From positions 1,178,001-1,242,000 of the forward strand of contig NZ_CP058910.1 in the NCBI RefSeq assembly GCF_013415885.1: a DNA stretch of 64,000 nucleotides, in the 5' to 3' direction. Below, piece after piece: positions 36,371 through 45,275 of the stretch; within the stretch, counting starts at the first letter, position 1; the number at the start of each line of letters is the position of its first letter. This DNA comes from Halosimplex rubrum (GTDB taxonomy: Archaea > Halobacteriota > Halobacteria > Halobacteriales > Haloarculaceae). The position numbers and the translations under genes were made by a program. The notes beneath the pieces were generated by a model that saw nothing but the letters and a program-made list of their open reading frames with translations, had not been told where the DNA came from and did no database searches.

Positions 36371-38443
36371 TCAGGACCAGGTCGACTCGATCCGGTCCAT
36401 GAGCGAGTCGATATCCTGATCTCTACCGTCGCCGTAGAATCGGCTGCGCTCGTACGTCTGGACGAGCTCTTCGAGTACCACCGTCTGGTCTTCGGGGAGA
36501 CCGCTCCGTCTGCACTTCGCGAGAAATTCCCAGTGGGTGTCGGAGTGGCGCACCGACACTTCGCTCGTCAGGTGCTCCCGAAGCTGCTGATAGGTGTACC
36601 GGACTGCGGTGTCCGGCCGATCCGCTTCGAGTAGCGACCAACTGGTCGAGAAGTCAGGCTGGTCCTGAGCCGCGTCCGGCGTCTCGATGTCCGATTCGGA
36701 GATGTAATCCGCTCCATCGGGGGGTCGTTCGTCGTCGTCGTCTGACCTCGAATAGCGGACGACCCCGGCCCCGAGCCCGGCCAGAACGAGACAGACCACG
36801 ACGACTGCCACGGGACCCAGCGGTAGCCCGCCCGAGGGTTGGGTGGCTGTGGAACCGAACGTCTCGAACTGGATCCGTTCGCTGGTCGAGACCGACCCAA
36901 GGTTCGTCCCGCCGCCGTCGAATCTCGCCGTGACGGCGAGACTCCCGTTCACCCCGTCGGACAGTTCCGAACCGGACAGTGTCACCGAATACGTGCCGTT
37001 GCCCCCCGTTTGTACCGTGTGGTCACCGCCCTCTGGAATCGTCAGCCGTACGGTTCGATCGTCAAGTGGATCTCCGTCCGTAGTGGTGAGCCGCCCCGAG
37101 AGTGTCATCGTTTCGCCGACTCGCTCACCGGCGATGCTGAGGGTCGTCGCTGTCTCCGTAACGGTGAGGGGAGTGGTAGCGGGATCGGCGGTAACGGCAC
37201 GGCCTGCTACCGCGATCGAGACGGTCGACTGATATTTACCCGTGGGGATCGTCGAAGGCAATCGGCCGGTCATCGCTGCGTTCCCATCGGCTGTCGTCCT
37301 CGCGTTTGGGAGTTCATACCCGTTGATGTCCGCGGTCAGTGGAATGCCCGACACCGGTTCGCCGTTGTGGACGAGCCGGGCGGCCACCTCGACCTGGTCG
37401 TCGTAGCCGATCCGCTTGGGCGTTGCGCGGAGCTCTATCGTCGCTTCGACTTGTTCGACGGTGACCGCCACCGTCGAATTCGCCGGGAGGAAGGCGGACT
37501 CCGCTTCGGGCACGTATTCGACGCGAAGCATCGATGTGTTCGCGGGAAGCGTCCGCGGGCGATAGCGAAGCGTGAACCTCCCATCGGCGTCAGTTTCCAC
37601 TTCCTGCGTCTGGGTGTGGATCCGTAGCGTGATCGACCGGTCGGCTAGCGCCGACCCGTTCTCCCGAGTCAACTGCCCTCGGATCGTAAGCGGGTCGTCG
37701 TAGGCCACCGTCGCCGAATCCGCTCGGATCTGGAGCCGCGTCGGAGTGAACAGTTCGCCCTCTAGTTGACGCTGTTGAGTCGTAATGTTCTCCGTGGTCG
37801 ACCCGATACTTCGGGTGACCGTGGAGAGGTCGGCGCCCGTGAGATTCTCCACCTGCTCGTAGTTCCTGATGAGGGTCCGATTGAGCTGTTCCACGTCCTG
37901 TTCGATTTCGCGCAGCTCGCGGGCGTACCTGCGAGCGGCTGTCTCGTTGCTTGCCTCTCTGGCTTCTTGATACTCTCGATACGTTTCGTTGTACTCGCTG
38001 GCAGCGGCCGAGTAGTTGCGCTGGGCACGCTGGATTATGGATAATCGATCGGCCGCTTCGTCGTCACTGTCACCCTCGGTTTCGCCTGCAACGTCGATGA
38101 GTTGCTCGAGCCGCGAGTCGTAGTCGTCACCGATGATGGACTGTGCTTGTTCGTACTGTCCCTGACTGATCTGCACGGCACTGTCGCCGAGCCGGTTTGC
38201 CAACCGGTCGGTTAGCCACCCCTCTACCTCCGAAATATCGCCGCCTTCTGAAACCGCATTGGGGTCATCGTGGTGTTTTGTCGAATTGTTGGCCGTCTGT
38301 ATCTGTGGGACCGACGAACCATCATTGGGATTCTGTTCCGGTCGGTTGTCACTGTCCGAGATTTCCGCGGAGACTGGAATCGCGATACTGCTCACCAGCA
38401 ACAGCACCGCAACCAGCGCCGCCCCTCGCGTAGACAGATCCAT
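36371..38443 (-). CDS. Secreted/membrane protein with Ig-like repeats and a C-terminal DUF4129 domain
   Basis: 690 residues from MDLSTRGAALVAVLLLV; an in-frame Met at 38464 adds seven residues. A signal peptide (cleavage near VSAEIS) is followed by a predicted coiled coil (about 70-210: YRELREIEQDVEQLNRTLI-type text). Four Ig/transthyretin-like modules come next (DPLTIRGQLTRENGSALADR, GYDDQVEVAARLVHNGEPVS, TLSGRLTTTDGDPLDDR and one more). A membrane helix lies near residue 560 (GPVAVVVVCLVLAGLGAGVV), and the cytoplasmic DUF4129 tail follows (AVRYTYQQLREHLTSE, SRFYGDG). It is the last gene of the DUF58 operon. Confidence 0.85.
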   Translation of the reverse strand: MDLSTRGAALVAVLLLVSSIAIPVSAEISDSDNRPEQNPNDGSSVPQIQTANNSTKHHDDPNAVSEGGDISEVEGWLTDRLANRLGDSAVQISQGQYEQAQSIIGDDYDSRLEQLIDVAGETEGDSDDEAADRLSIIQRAQRNYSAAASEYNETYREYQEAREASNETAARRYARELREIEQDVEQLNRTLIRNYEQVENLTGADLSTVTRSIGSTTENITTQQRQLEGELFTPTRLQIRADSATVAYDDPLTIRGQLTRENGSALADRSITLRIHTQTQEVETDADGRFTLRYRPRTLPANTSMLRVEYVPEAESAFLPANSTVAVTVEQVEATIELRATPKRIGYDDQVEVAARLVHNGEPVSGIPLTADINGYELPNARTTADGNAAMTGRLPSTIPTGKYQSTVSIAVAGRAVTADPATTPLTVTETATTLSIAGERVGETMTLSGRLTTTDGDPLDDRTVRLTIPEGGDHTVQTGGNGTYSVTLSGSELSDGVNGSLAVTARFDGGGTNLGSVSTSERIQFETFGSTATQPSGGLPLGPVAVVVVCLVLAGLGAGVVRYSRSDDDDERPPDGADYISESDIETPDAAQDQPDFSTSWSLLEADRPDTAVRYTYQQLREHLTSEVSVRHSDTHWEFLAKCRRSGLPEDQTVVLEELVQTYERSRFYGDGRDQDIDSLMDRIESTWS

Positions 38444-38586
38444 CACGGAGTTTGGTCCTACCATCGAAATGAGTGTGCTCCTAAATCTATGCTTTGGTGA
38501 TCGGTCGTCCGTAGTGGTTGTCGACTCCGTTTCCCGTGACTTCGGGATCCCCTAGTTGTGGCTCTGTCGTGGCTCCCCGGAGCACG

Positions 38587-39465
38587 TCACCAGCGACAGG
38601 TGACCTGAACGGCCATCCGTTCGTCGGCCGACGCGCGCGTTTCCACCGTTACCGGCTGTCCGAGTTGCCTCGCGAGCCCAACGGCGAGCACGGAGGCCAC
38701 AGGATGGTCGAGACGGGTTACGGAGCCGTAGACAGCGTCGTCGACACCGATCGTCAGGCGTCCATTGTTCGCGTCGAGATCGACGCTGGTCTCGGTGACG
38801 AGGTCGAACTGTTCGACGAGTGCATCCGTGAGTTGGGGCACGAGTTCGGCGGGCGTCTCAGCGACCGACCCGGTGACTGTATCCTCGAAGGACTGATACA
38901 GCGGCTCGCCGGTTGGGCGGAAGGCGACGCCGCGTTCTCCGGGCGATTCCGGGACGACGTGGAACGAATCGAGTTCGTCGTCCGATGGGATCTCGTATTC
39001 GGCCGACTGGGGGACGAACAGTCTGACGCGACTGTTGCGCTCTCCCACGGGTGTGTATACACGTTCGTCGGCCAGGCCGAGTTCGTCGAGAATCGCTTCC
39101 CGGTCGTCGGCCATCGCGCTGTAGAGTGCGTTACTGACATCCGCTGCGACGAACCGTTCAGGGGTCAGGTAGTAGGTGAGGAGTCCGCCGAAGAGGCCGA
39201 TCGCACCGAGTACGAACAGGAGTTCCCGAACGTCGGGAAGGATGAGACCGCTCGCGCCGGCCAACGATCCCAGCCCGGCAAGGCCGAGCGCGGTTCGTCG
39301 ATACTGTGTCTGCTTGGCCTGGACGTACGAGTCGCGAAGCGTCGCGTTCTGTTCGCGGAGCAACGCAAGCTCGGCGTGGATCTCGTCGCGGGTGCTGCCG
39401 ACCTGCTCCGGGTCGTCTTCGTCCACGGATTGGCTCACTGTTCGTTCGACCCCCTCCTTACTCAT
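38587..39465 (-). CDS. Membrane protein of the DUF58 locus, N-terminal coiled coil
   Basis: 292 residues from MSKEGVERTVSQSVDED at 39465; the longer frame from 39531 overlaps the previous gene too far. A coiled coil (about 25-55: EIHAELALLREQNATLRDSY) precedes two membrane helices (ALGLAGLGSLAGASGLIL, LLFVLGAIGLFGGLLTYYL) and a cytoplasmic alpha/beta domain of about 190 residues. It overlaps the gene before it by 8 bases. It has the character of a conserved haloarchaeal DUF protein; I cannot name the number with certainty. Confidence 0.78.
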   Translation of the reverse strand: MSKEGVERTVSQSVDEDDPEQVGSTRDEIHAELALLREQNATLRDSYVQAKQTQYRRTALGLAGLGSLAGASGLILPDVRELLFVLGAIGLFGGLLTYYLTPERFVAADVSNALYSAMADDREAILDELGLADERVYTPVGERNSRVRLFVPQSAEYEIPSDDELDSFHVVPESPGERGVAFRPTGEPLYQSFEDTVTGSVAETPAELVPQLTDALVEQFDLVTETSVDLDANNGRLTIGVDDAVYGSVTRLDHPVASVLAVGLARQLGQPVTVETRASADERMAVQVTCRW

Positions 39466-39973
39466 ATTCGTCTCCGACCTGCCGATAGCTGTGAATAGCG
39501 AGGGATATAAACCCGGCCATCGCGACGGCAAGGGAGACGGCCGCCGCCACCCAGACCGCCGCTGTCCAGAGATATATCACGGCGACGATGACAGCGATCC
39601 CGACCCAGAGGACGTACAGCAAGCCGGCGTTGCGGACGATCCCATCCGAAATACCGGTCGTGGTGAGCAGGCCGCCGAGCGTGGCGACCGGAACGAGAGT
39701 CCCGATCGAGAGCGCCTCACCTCCGAGGAGCGCGGTGATAATGATCTGCCCTATCGCGAAGACAGCCACGTTCGGCAGTACGGACCACAGTCCAACGAGC
39801 ACGACTCCCGCGACGATTCCTGTCGGACCGGCCGCCCACGTGAGCATGCTAGTGACTGCTCCGATCACGAGAAGGTCAGTTCGTGCTTCCTTAGTAGCGG
39901 GCCAAGAGAGCAACCTGGACAGTCGCTGTTCACCGTCGCCGTCGTCGTCTCGGGGGAGGTGTGTACCCGCCAT
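39458..39973 (-). CDS. Multi-helix membrane protein of the DUF58 locus (DUF7519-like)
   Basis: 171 residues from MAGTHLPRDDDGDGEQ. The start shares one base with the stop codon of the DUF58 gene (TGATG), which favours this Met over the one at 39997. Five or six membrane helices follow (DLLVIGAVTSMLTWAAG, GVVLVGLWSVLPNVAVFAI and others), with a short acidic tail QVGDEYE. In haloarchaea a protein of this kind sits next to DUF58 and is usually called DUF7519; the match is from size and context. Confidence 0.75.
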   Translation of the reverse strand: MAGTHLPRDDDGDGEQRLSRLLSWPATKEARTDLLVIGAVTSMLTWAAGPTGIVAGVVLVGLWSVLPNVAVFAIGQIIITALLGGEALSIGTLVPVATLGGLLTTTGISDGIVRNAGLLYVLWVGIAVIVAVIYLWTAAVWVAAAVSLAVAMAGFISLAIHSYRQVGDEYE

Positions 39974-41412
39974 CAGTTCCTCCGTGTCCTCGACCATTGT
40001 TCTCGCCCTCTGGCGAGGACGGCCGACACGCGGTCGGCCGGACCGACCTCGAAGGCGGTCACGCGATCCATCGACGCCAGCGACTGGCGGAACCGTTCGA
40101 AGTCCATGTACTGGTCGTGAGCGTCGTCGAGGGTTCCGAGGCCCCCCGGTTCGTAGAGGACCGTCGGTGCGATGAAGACCAGCGCGCGCCCCTGATTCCG
40201 TCGCGCCAGTTTCACCGCCTCTCGCAGCTCAGTCCGGTTCTGGTCGTCGGTGAGTATCACCGACCAGATCGATCCATCGAGTCCCGCCGTCGCAGATTTG
40301 ACCGCACCCACGAGTGGTCGTTCGAGCACCGATTCCACGTACGCGTTCGGTCGATCGAAGTACGGCGCGAGCCGTGTCCCGAAAGCCGTCTCGTCATCAG
40401 CGAGTCGCCCGCGGAGTTGCTGGGCGCGCGCTGGTGCGGTCGGGCTTGTCGACCGGTCTGGCTCGTCGGCTCGTTCGGTCGGTGCAAGCGACTGTAGCTG
40501 GTGACGGATCGATAGCTGCTGGTCGGTGTCCGCACTCGGCGTGAACGATCCGGTGATGCCCTCGTCGCCCACCGTGTAACAACCGAGCGGGTCAGTGTGT
40601 TCGCGAGCGTTCTCGACGAACGCAAGCCCGACCTGCCTGAGATAGTCGAGTTTCGTCTCGCCCGGCTGGCCGGTTTCGAGTGACTCGCGATGGTCGACGA
40701 ACAAGACCGTCTCGCGGTCGGTCTCCGTCTCGAACTCCCTGACGTGTGGTTCACCGAGCCGTGCCGTCGCTTTCCAGTCGATATTCCGGATGGTGTCGCC
40801 AGGGACGTACTTGCGGACTTCCTCCGGTTCGAGTCCACTGCCGGATTGGCCAGTCTCGTGGTCACCGAGTCCTGCAGCGATCGGGTCGCCTCCCTCACCG
40901 ACGTGGAGATTCTGAGTCCCACGGGGCTGCACGCTGACAGTTGTAGCCGTTCCGACGGTGATCGATTGTTCGAACAGCCCGAGCCGATCACGCAGTGTCA
41001 GCTCGGGTGGTTCGATGGTGTGGGTCCCCGCAACTGGCCACATTACTTCGACTGTGTGTGTTGACCTGTTCTCCCCTCGTTCGAGTGCGAACCCGGTAGA
41101 ATCCGACTCTGAACCAGGTGGGAATCTGGGTGTCACCGAACAATGGAGCGCGAGCGGATCTGTCGCTTCCATAGTGACGCTCAGGACTGTGGTCTCCCCG
41201 GTGGGTACCTGCGATCGAGATGGTGTCTGCGTGACTGAGAGACTTTGTGTCGTCTCCGTAGTCAATCGAGTGAATCGATACTGCTGAGTGAGCAACCACG
41301 CGGCGATCCCCGCTGTACCGAATAGTACGACGATCTGCCCCAGAACGACCGCCCAGAGAGAGAGCAGGCCCGCCACACCAGCAATAGTCCAGAACCGCAC
41401 CCGCGCTTGCAT
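39973..41412 (-). CDS. DUF58 domain-containing protein
   Basis: 479 residues. Two membrane helices lie in the first 40 residues (AGVAGLLSLWAVVLGQIVV and the next), then a beta-rich region with CARDB-like character (TVEVMWPVAGTHTIEPPELT). The DUF58 core is at about 195-245: GLEPEEVRKYVPGDTIRNID, then WKATARLGEPHVREF. A von Willebrand-A-like fold follows (VLFVDHRES, IWSVILTDDQNRTEL). The gene is the first of a reverse-strand operon of four and should work with the MoxR ATPase at 22584, which is 16 kb away. The start at 41412 gives a short basic N-terminus, MQARVRFW. Confidence 0.92.
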   Translation of the reverse strand: MQARVRFWTIAGVAGLLSLWAVVLGQIVVLFGTAGIAAWLLTQQYRFTRLTTETTQSLSVTQTPSRSQVPTGETTVLSVTMEATDPLALHCSVTPRFPPGSESDSTGFALERGENRSTHTVEVMWPVAGTHTIEPPELTLRDRLGLFEQSITVGTATTVSVQPRGTQNLHVGEGGDPIAAGLGDHETGQSGSGLEPEEVRKYVPGDTIRNIDWKATARLGEPHVREFETETDRETVLFVDHRESLETGQPGETKLDYLRQVGLAFVENAREHTDPLGCYTVGDEGITGSFTPSADTDQQLSIRHQLQSLAPTERADEPDRSTSPTAPARAQQLRGRLADDETAFGTRLAPYFDRPNAYVESVLERPLVGAVKSATAGLDGSIWSVILTDDQNRTELREAVKLARRNQGRALVFIAPTVLYEPGGLGTLDDAHDQYMDFERFRQSLASMDRVTAFEVGPADRVSAVLARGREQWSRTRRN

Positions 41413-41790
41413 TATAGCCTACATTCTGGGTTGGGTAGTTGAAAATGTCGGTCAGTTACTGCACTTGATAGCATAGGCCCCATAGAGCGTCCAATCCCTG
41501 TAAATTGTTAATTCAGCAAGCTCAGCATTCGATCTCGTTGCAGGCCTTGTTCGTTTCCAACGATGGATCGTATGTTGCTGGTTAGTTTGATAGACCCGTA
41601 AAGTATAGGTGAGTATAGTAGAGTAGGCTTCGTATAAGCAGATGTCAAACGGGTCATTGTTTGGGGCTAGTCAAAACTGGGTTTCCCAAACCGAGGGTCG
41701 AATCCAGTCAGTAACGGAGGTCTGTCAGTAGTGACAACGAAATCAATGAGTAGCGACATTCGAATTCGAGGTACATAGATCACAATTACC
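41413..41790. other. Intergenic region between the DUF58 operon and the second glycan cluster
   Basis: 378 bases with no gene; it holds the promoters of two divergent genes. An AT-rich patch lies near 41500-41640. No clear TATA box stands at the leaderless distance of the dehydrogenase gene, so its start site may be further upstream. Confidence 0.4.
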
Positions 41791-43074
41791 ATGGATGGGA
41801 AGATCTGCGTCATCGGGCTCGGATATGTCGGGCTACCACTAGCGATTCATTTCGATCGGGCGGGGCATACAGTCATCGGGTACGATGTGGATCAACAGAA
41901 GATCGAATCACTTCAACGGGGAACAGACCCGACAGCGGAACTTCGTGACGAATTAGTTGAAGAGAGCCAGATTTCGTATACGGCAGATGAAACGGCGATA
42001 GAAGAATCAGAATACATCATTGTCACCGTCCCCACGCCGGTTGACGATCTCAAGAACCCGAATCTGAAGTTCGTCGAAAGCGCTGGCGAGACTATCGGAC
42101 AAAATATCCAAGAAGGTGCGACAGTCATTTTGGAATCGACAGTTTACCCCGGTGCAACACGCGAAATTCTGGCACCAGCTATCGAACGGACTTCAGGGTT
42201 CACCGTGGGCGAGGATTTCTATGTCGGCTACTCACCGGAACGAATGGTTCCAGGAGATAGCCAGCACGGGCTCCGTGATGTCATAAAGATAGTCAGTGGA
42301 CAAAACGACGACGTTCTCGCTGATCTCGCCGCTCTCTACGAAACAATCGTCGATGCAGGCGTTCATCGGGCTCCAGATATTGAGGCCGCCGAGGCTGCGA
42401 AATGCATTGAAAATATCCAGCGCGACCTGAATATCGCCTTGGTTAACGAGCTGGCGATTGCCTGTAACAATCTCGGCCTGGATACACACGCTGTCCTCGA
42501 AGCCGCAGGCACGAAGTGGAACTTCCACGACTACCAACCTGGACTTGTCGGGGGGCACTGTATTCCCGTTGATCCCTTCTTCATGATTTACGAGTCAGAG
42601 CGGAATGGATACACGCCGCAACTCATGGAACAAGCGCGGGAGGTGAACGAGTACATGCCGAAGCACGTTGCCGAAATGATGCTCAGAGGCCTGAATGATT
42701 GCGGGAAGGTCCTTCAAGACAGTACTGTCCTCGTGCTCGGACTTGCGTACAAACCCGGTGTAGGAGACATCCGAACTTCCCCAGTTGAAGACACCATCGA
42801 AAAACTACAATCATACGATGTGGAGGTTATCGGTCACGATCCCCGTGCGGACGCTCAGATAGTGAGAGACCGATTTGGGATCGAGGTTCAGGATATCCCC
42901 TCCTTCGATGGTGTCGATGCAATCCTACTGGCGACTCCCCACGAGGAATATCTTGACCTCGAATATACGGATCTGATGCATAGGATGTCTGAGAACCCGC
43001 TGGTTATCGACGTAATGGGTGACCTTAACGGACGGCTCGCAGATTCAGATTCCGTGGACTACAGGCGGGTCTAA
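41791..43074 (+). CDS. Nucleotide-sugar dehydrogenase (UDP-GlcNAc/GalNAc or UDP-ManNAc 6-dehydrogenase type)
   Basis: 427 residues of the UDP-glucose/UDP-mannose dehydrogenase superfamily, which oxidises the C6 hydroxyl of a UDP-sugar to a uronic acid in two NAD steps. The N-terminal Rossmann motif is GLGYVGLP (9-16); Thr117 in ESTVYPG and Lys204 in EAAKCIEN are conserved; Cys257 in GLVGGHCIPVDPFF is the catalytic thiol; the C-terminal domain has VLVLGLAYKPGVGDIR. The motif KWNFHDYQPGLVGGHC resembles TviB/WbpO/WecC enzymes of N-acetylhexosamines more than Ugd. It is the first gene of a cluster with a GT2 gene 2 bases downstream. Confidence 0.9.
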   Translation: MDGKICVIGLGYVGLPLAIHFDRAGHTVIGYDVDQQKIESLQRGTDPTAELRDELVEESQISYTADETAIEESEYIIVTVPTPVDDLKNPNLKFVESAGETIGQNIQEGATVILESTVYPGATREILAPAIERTSGFTVGEDFYVGYSPERMVPGDSQHGLRDVIKIVSGQNDDVLADLAALYETIVDAGVHRAPDIEAAEAAKCIENIQRDLNIALVNELAIACNNLGLDTHAVLEAAGTKWNFHDYQPGLVGGHCIPVDPFFMIYESERNGYTPQLMEQAREVNEYMPKHVAEMMLRGLNDCGKVLQDSTVLVLGLAYKPGVGDIRTSPVEDTIEKLQSYDVEVIGHDPRADAQIVRDRFGIEVQDIPSFDGVDAILLATPHEEYLDLEYTDLMHRMSENPLVIDVMGDLNGRLADSDSVDYRRV

Positions 43075-43076
43075 TC

Positions 43077-44138
43077 ATGTACCGCGACCATACAGTCGGC
43101 GTCGTCATGCCCGCTTATAATGAAGAGGGGCTGATCGGGGATGTCATTCTAACCATACCGGAGTACGTGGATGTCATCTACGTCATTGACGATTGCTCGA
43201 CCGACGGCACTTGGGAGGAGATCTATGAGGCCGCCAAGCAAGACGAAGCTACTGAATTAGAAGATCAACAGGGAAAGACTTCGAAAACAGTGTTTGCAGA
43301 CGGCGGTGGGCTATTGTCCAACCGAGCAGAGGTCTACGACCAAATCGAGCGGGTTGTCCCGATACAACACCGGGAGAATATGGGTGCTGGTGGAGCTATC
43401 AAGACTGGGTATTTAGCCGCATTAGAGGACAAAATAGATATTACAGTCACGATGGATGGTGACGGGCAGATGGACCCTGATTATATGCCGCGATTACTTG
43501 ACCCAATTGTTGAAGACGAAGCCGACTATGCGAAGGCAAATCGGCTCTTGTACCGAGAGTTCCGTGAAGATATGCCTATATTTCGTTTTCTCGGGAATTC
43601 TATCCTGACCTTTCTGACGAAAGTCGCCAGCGGATACTGGAAGACGATGGATCCCCAGAACGGCTACACTGCCATCTCCAACTACGCATTGGAGAACGTC
43701 GGCATTGAGATGATGTACGAGTACTACGGCTACTGCAACGACCTCCTAGTGAAACTCAACGCGAAAGGGATGCGGGTCGCCGACGTAGCCGTGCCTGCCA
43801 TCTACGGGGACGAGGAGTCTTCAATTGACTATACGACCTACATTCGGAAGGTTTCCGTGATGTTACTCCAGAATTTCCTTTGGCGCCTGAAGGTGAAGTA
43901 CCTCGTGCTTGACTTTCATCCACTCGCACTGTTCTACGTCTTTGGGGCACTGATGACGACGCTTGGGATGATGGGACTTGGGTGGTCGCTATACGCGAAG
44001 TTCATGCTGGGAAACTCACTGTTCGTTCGTGGGTCTACGAGTATCCTCGTATTTTCGATCGGAAGTATGTTTATGATGTTCGCTATGCTGTTCGATATGC
44101 AGGTCAACGAAAGCAAGGAAATACAGGTGCGAGCGTAA
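43077..44138 (+). CDS. Membrane-anchored glycosyltransferase, family 2
   Basis: 353 residues. The GT-A domain (1 to about 230) has VGVVMPAYNEEGLI, the ribose/phosphate site VIDDCSTDGT, an insertion (about 60-90), HRENMGAGGAIKTGY, and the metal motif TMDGDGQMDPDY. Two C-terminal helices (LALFYVFGALMTTLGMMGLG, ILVFSIGSMFMMFAMLFDM) place it in the polyprenyl-phosphate glycosyltransferase group, like DPM1 or AglJ relatives. It begins 2 bases after the dehydrogenase stop codon, so the uronic acid product may be its donor. Confidence 0.9.
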   Translation: MYRDHTVGVVMPAYNEEGLIGDVILTIPEYVDVIYVIDDCSTDGTWEEIYEAAKQDEATELEDQQGKTSKTVFADGGGLLSNRAEVYDQIERVVPIQHRENMGAGGAIKTGYLAALEDKIDITVTMDGDGQMDPDYMPRLLDPIVEDEADYAKANRLLYREFREDMPIFRFLGNSILTFLTKVASGYWKTMDPQNGYTAISNYALENVGIEMMYEYYGYCNDLLVKLNAKGMRVADVAVPAIYGDEESSIDYTTYIRKVSVMLLQNFLWRLKVKYLVLDFHPLALFYVFGALMTTLGMMGLGWSLYAKFMLGNSLFVRGSTSILVFSIGSMFMMFAMLFDMQVNESKEIQVRA

Positions 44139-44154
44139 TTAAATTTAGTACCTC

Positions 44155-45180
44155 ATGAAGATTATATTCACTGTGCAGCACCCCGCAAATGTGCACATAT
44201 TCAAAAACCCAGCCAGGATTTTAGAGCAGATGGGGCATGATATCTGGATCTTCGGCCGGTCATCGGACGTTACGAAAGATCTACTGGAACAATACTCCTT
44301 GAATTCAGAGGTTCTGGTAGAAAAGGAACCGACCAATATTATCAATCTATGTAAAATACAGGCAAAGTATGAGTATAAAATGATTAATAAGTTTCGAAAA
44401 ATTCGACCCGACATTGTAATCTCTCAAAGTGGGGTTGCAGCATCTCATGCAGCCAAACTTACTGACGCAAAAAATATACTATTCATTGATAACGATCATG
44501 CAACTATCGAAAACAGATTAAGTAAGCCATTTGCTGATAAGATCTACAGCCCAAATGGGTTTAAAAAACACTTCGGAAAAAAACATGAATTTTACGATAG
44601 TTATGATTACCTCGCATATACACACCCTGACTATTTTGAGCCAAATACAGAGGTATTCAAACATCTAAATATCAATTCAGACGCCAATTATGTATTATTC
44701 AGGCTAATTGCATGGAATGCAGCACATGACTTTAGAGCGGAAAGAAGTACAGATTTTAAAAAGTTGATTAAAAAGTTTGATGAATTAGGATACAATATTT
44801 TAATCTCATCTGAAGAGACTGCTCCTGGAGAATTTCAGGAGTTCATTATAGATGTCCCCCCGCATCTATTCCATGACTTACTCTATTACTCAAATTTATA
44901 TGTGGGGGAAGGGGCAGCTACTGCACTAGAAGCTGCGCTGTTGGGAACCCCTGCCATATATCTTAATGAACTCAATCTGGGGTATTTGACTGAATTTGAG
45001 AACCGGTATGGTTCTGTTAAAGATCTCCATGGGCACTCTACAGACGACATAATGAAAAATGCAAAATTAATGCTTTCTAATGACTTTAATGCTAATAGTA
45101 TACGGAAACAAGTAGCAGAGGAAAAAAGGGATATGACTAAGCTCATAGTTGATAGTGTATCCGAGGTCCATGACCGGTAA
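44155..45180 (+). CDS. DUF354 domain protein, GT-B-like
   Basis: 341 residues with the fold and motifs of DUF354: an N-terminal domain with IIFTVQHPANVHIFKNPARI and DIVISQSGVAASHAAKL, and a C-terminal domain with DVPPHLFHDLLYYSNLYVGE, then GAATALEAALLGTPAIYL. It resembles UDP-GlcNAc 2-epimerase or MurG-like enzymes and is found in surface-polysaccharide loci. The gene is AT-rich (many AAA, ATA and TTA codons), unlike the two genes before it, which suggests a different origin. It starts 16 bases after the previous stop codon. Confidence 0.85.
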   Translation: MKIIFTVQHPANVHIFKNPARILEQMGHDIWIFGRSSDVTKDLLEQYSLNSEVLVEKEPTNIINLCKIQAKYEYKMINKFRKIRPDIVISQSGVAASHAAKLTDAKNILFIDNDHATIENRLSKPFADKIYSPNGFKKHFGKKHEFYDSYDYLAYTHPDYFEPNTEVFKHLNINSDANYVLFRLIAWNAAHDFRAERSTDFKKLIKKFDELGYNILISSEETAPGEFQEFIIDVPPHLFHDLLYYSNLYVGEGAATALEAALLGTPAIYLNELNLGYLTEFENRYGSVKDLHGHSTDDIMKNAKLMLSNDFNANSIRKQVAEEKRDMTKLIVDSVSEVHDR

Positions 45181-45240
45181 TCAATTAAAATGTTATAGCT
45201 GTTTAAAAATAACCGCTTGTAGTAGTGATAGGCCGATAAA

Positions 45241-45250
45241 TTTATATTTA
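45241..45250 (+). promoter_or_regulatory. TATA box for the AT-rich GT2 gene
   Basis: TTTATATTTA lies 26 bases before the ATG at 45276, the spacing of a leaderless haloarchaeal transcript. A purine-rich GGTGAGG follows at 45251-45257 but is too far from the start to be a usual ribosome site. Confidence 0.5.
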
Positions 45251-45275
45251 GGTGAGGTTGAGCTAATCAGAAACC

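Noticed and set aside
38518-39498. 326-codon plus-strand frame
   Set aside because: It is the mirror of the operon gene at 38587-39465, which has helices, a coiled coil and overlapping neighbours.
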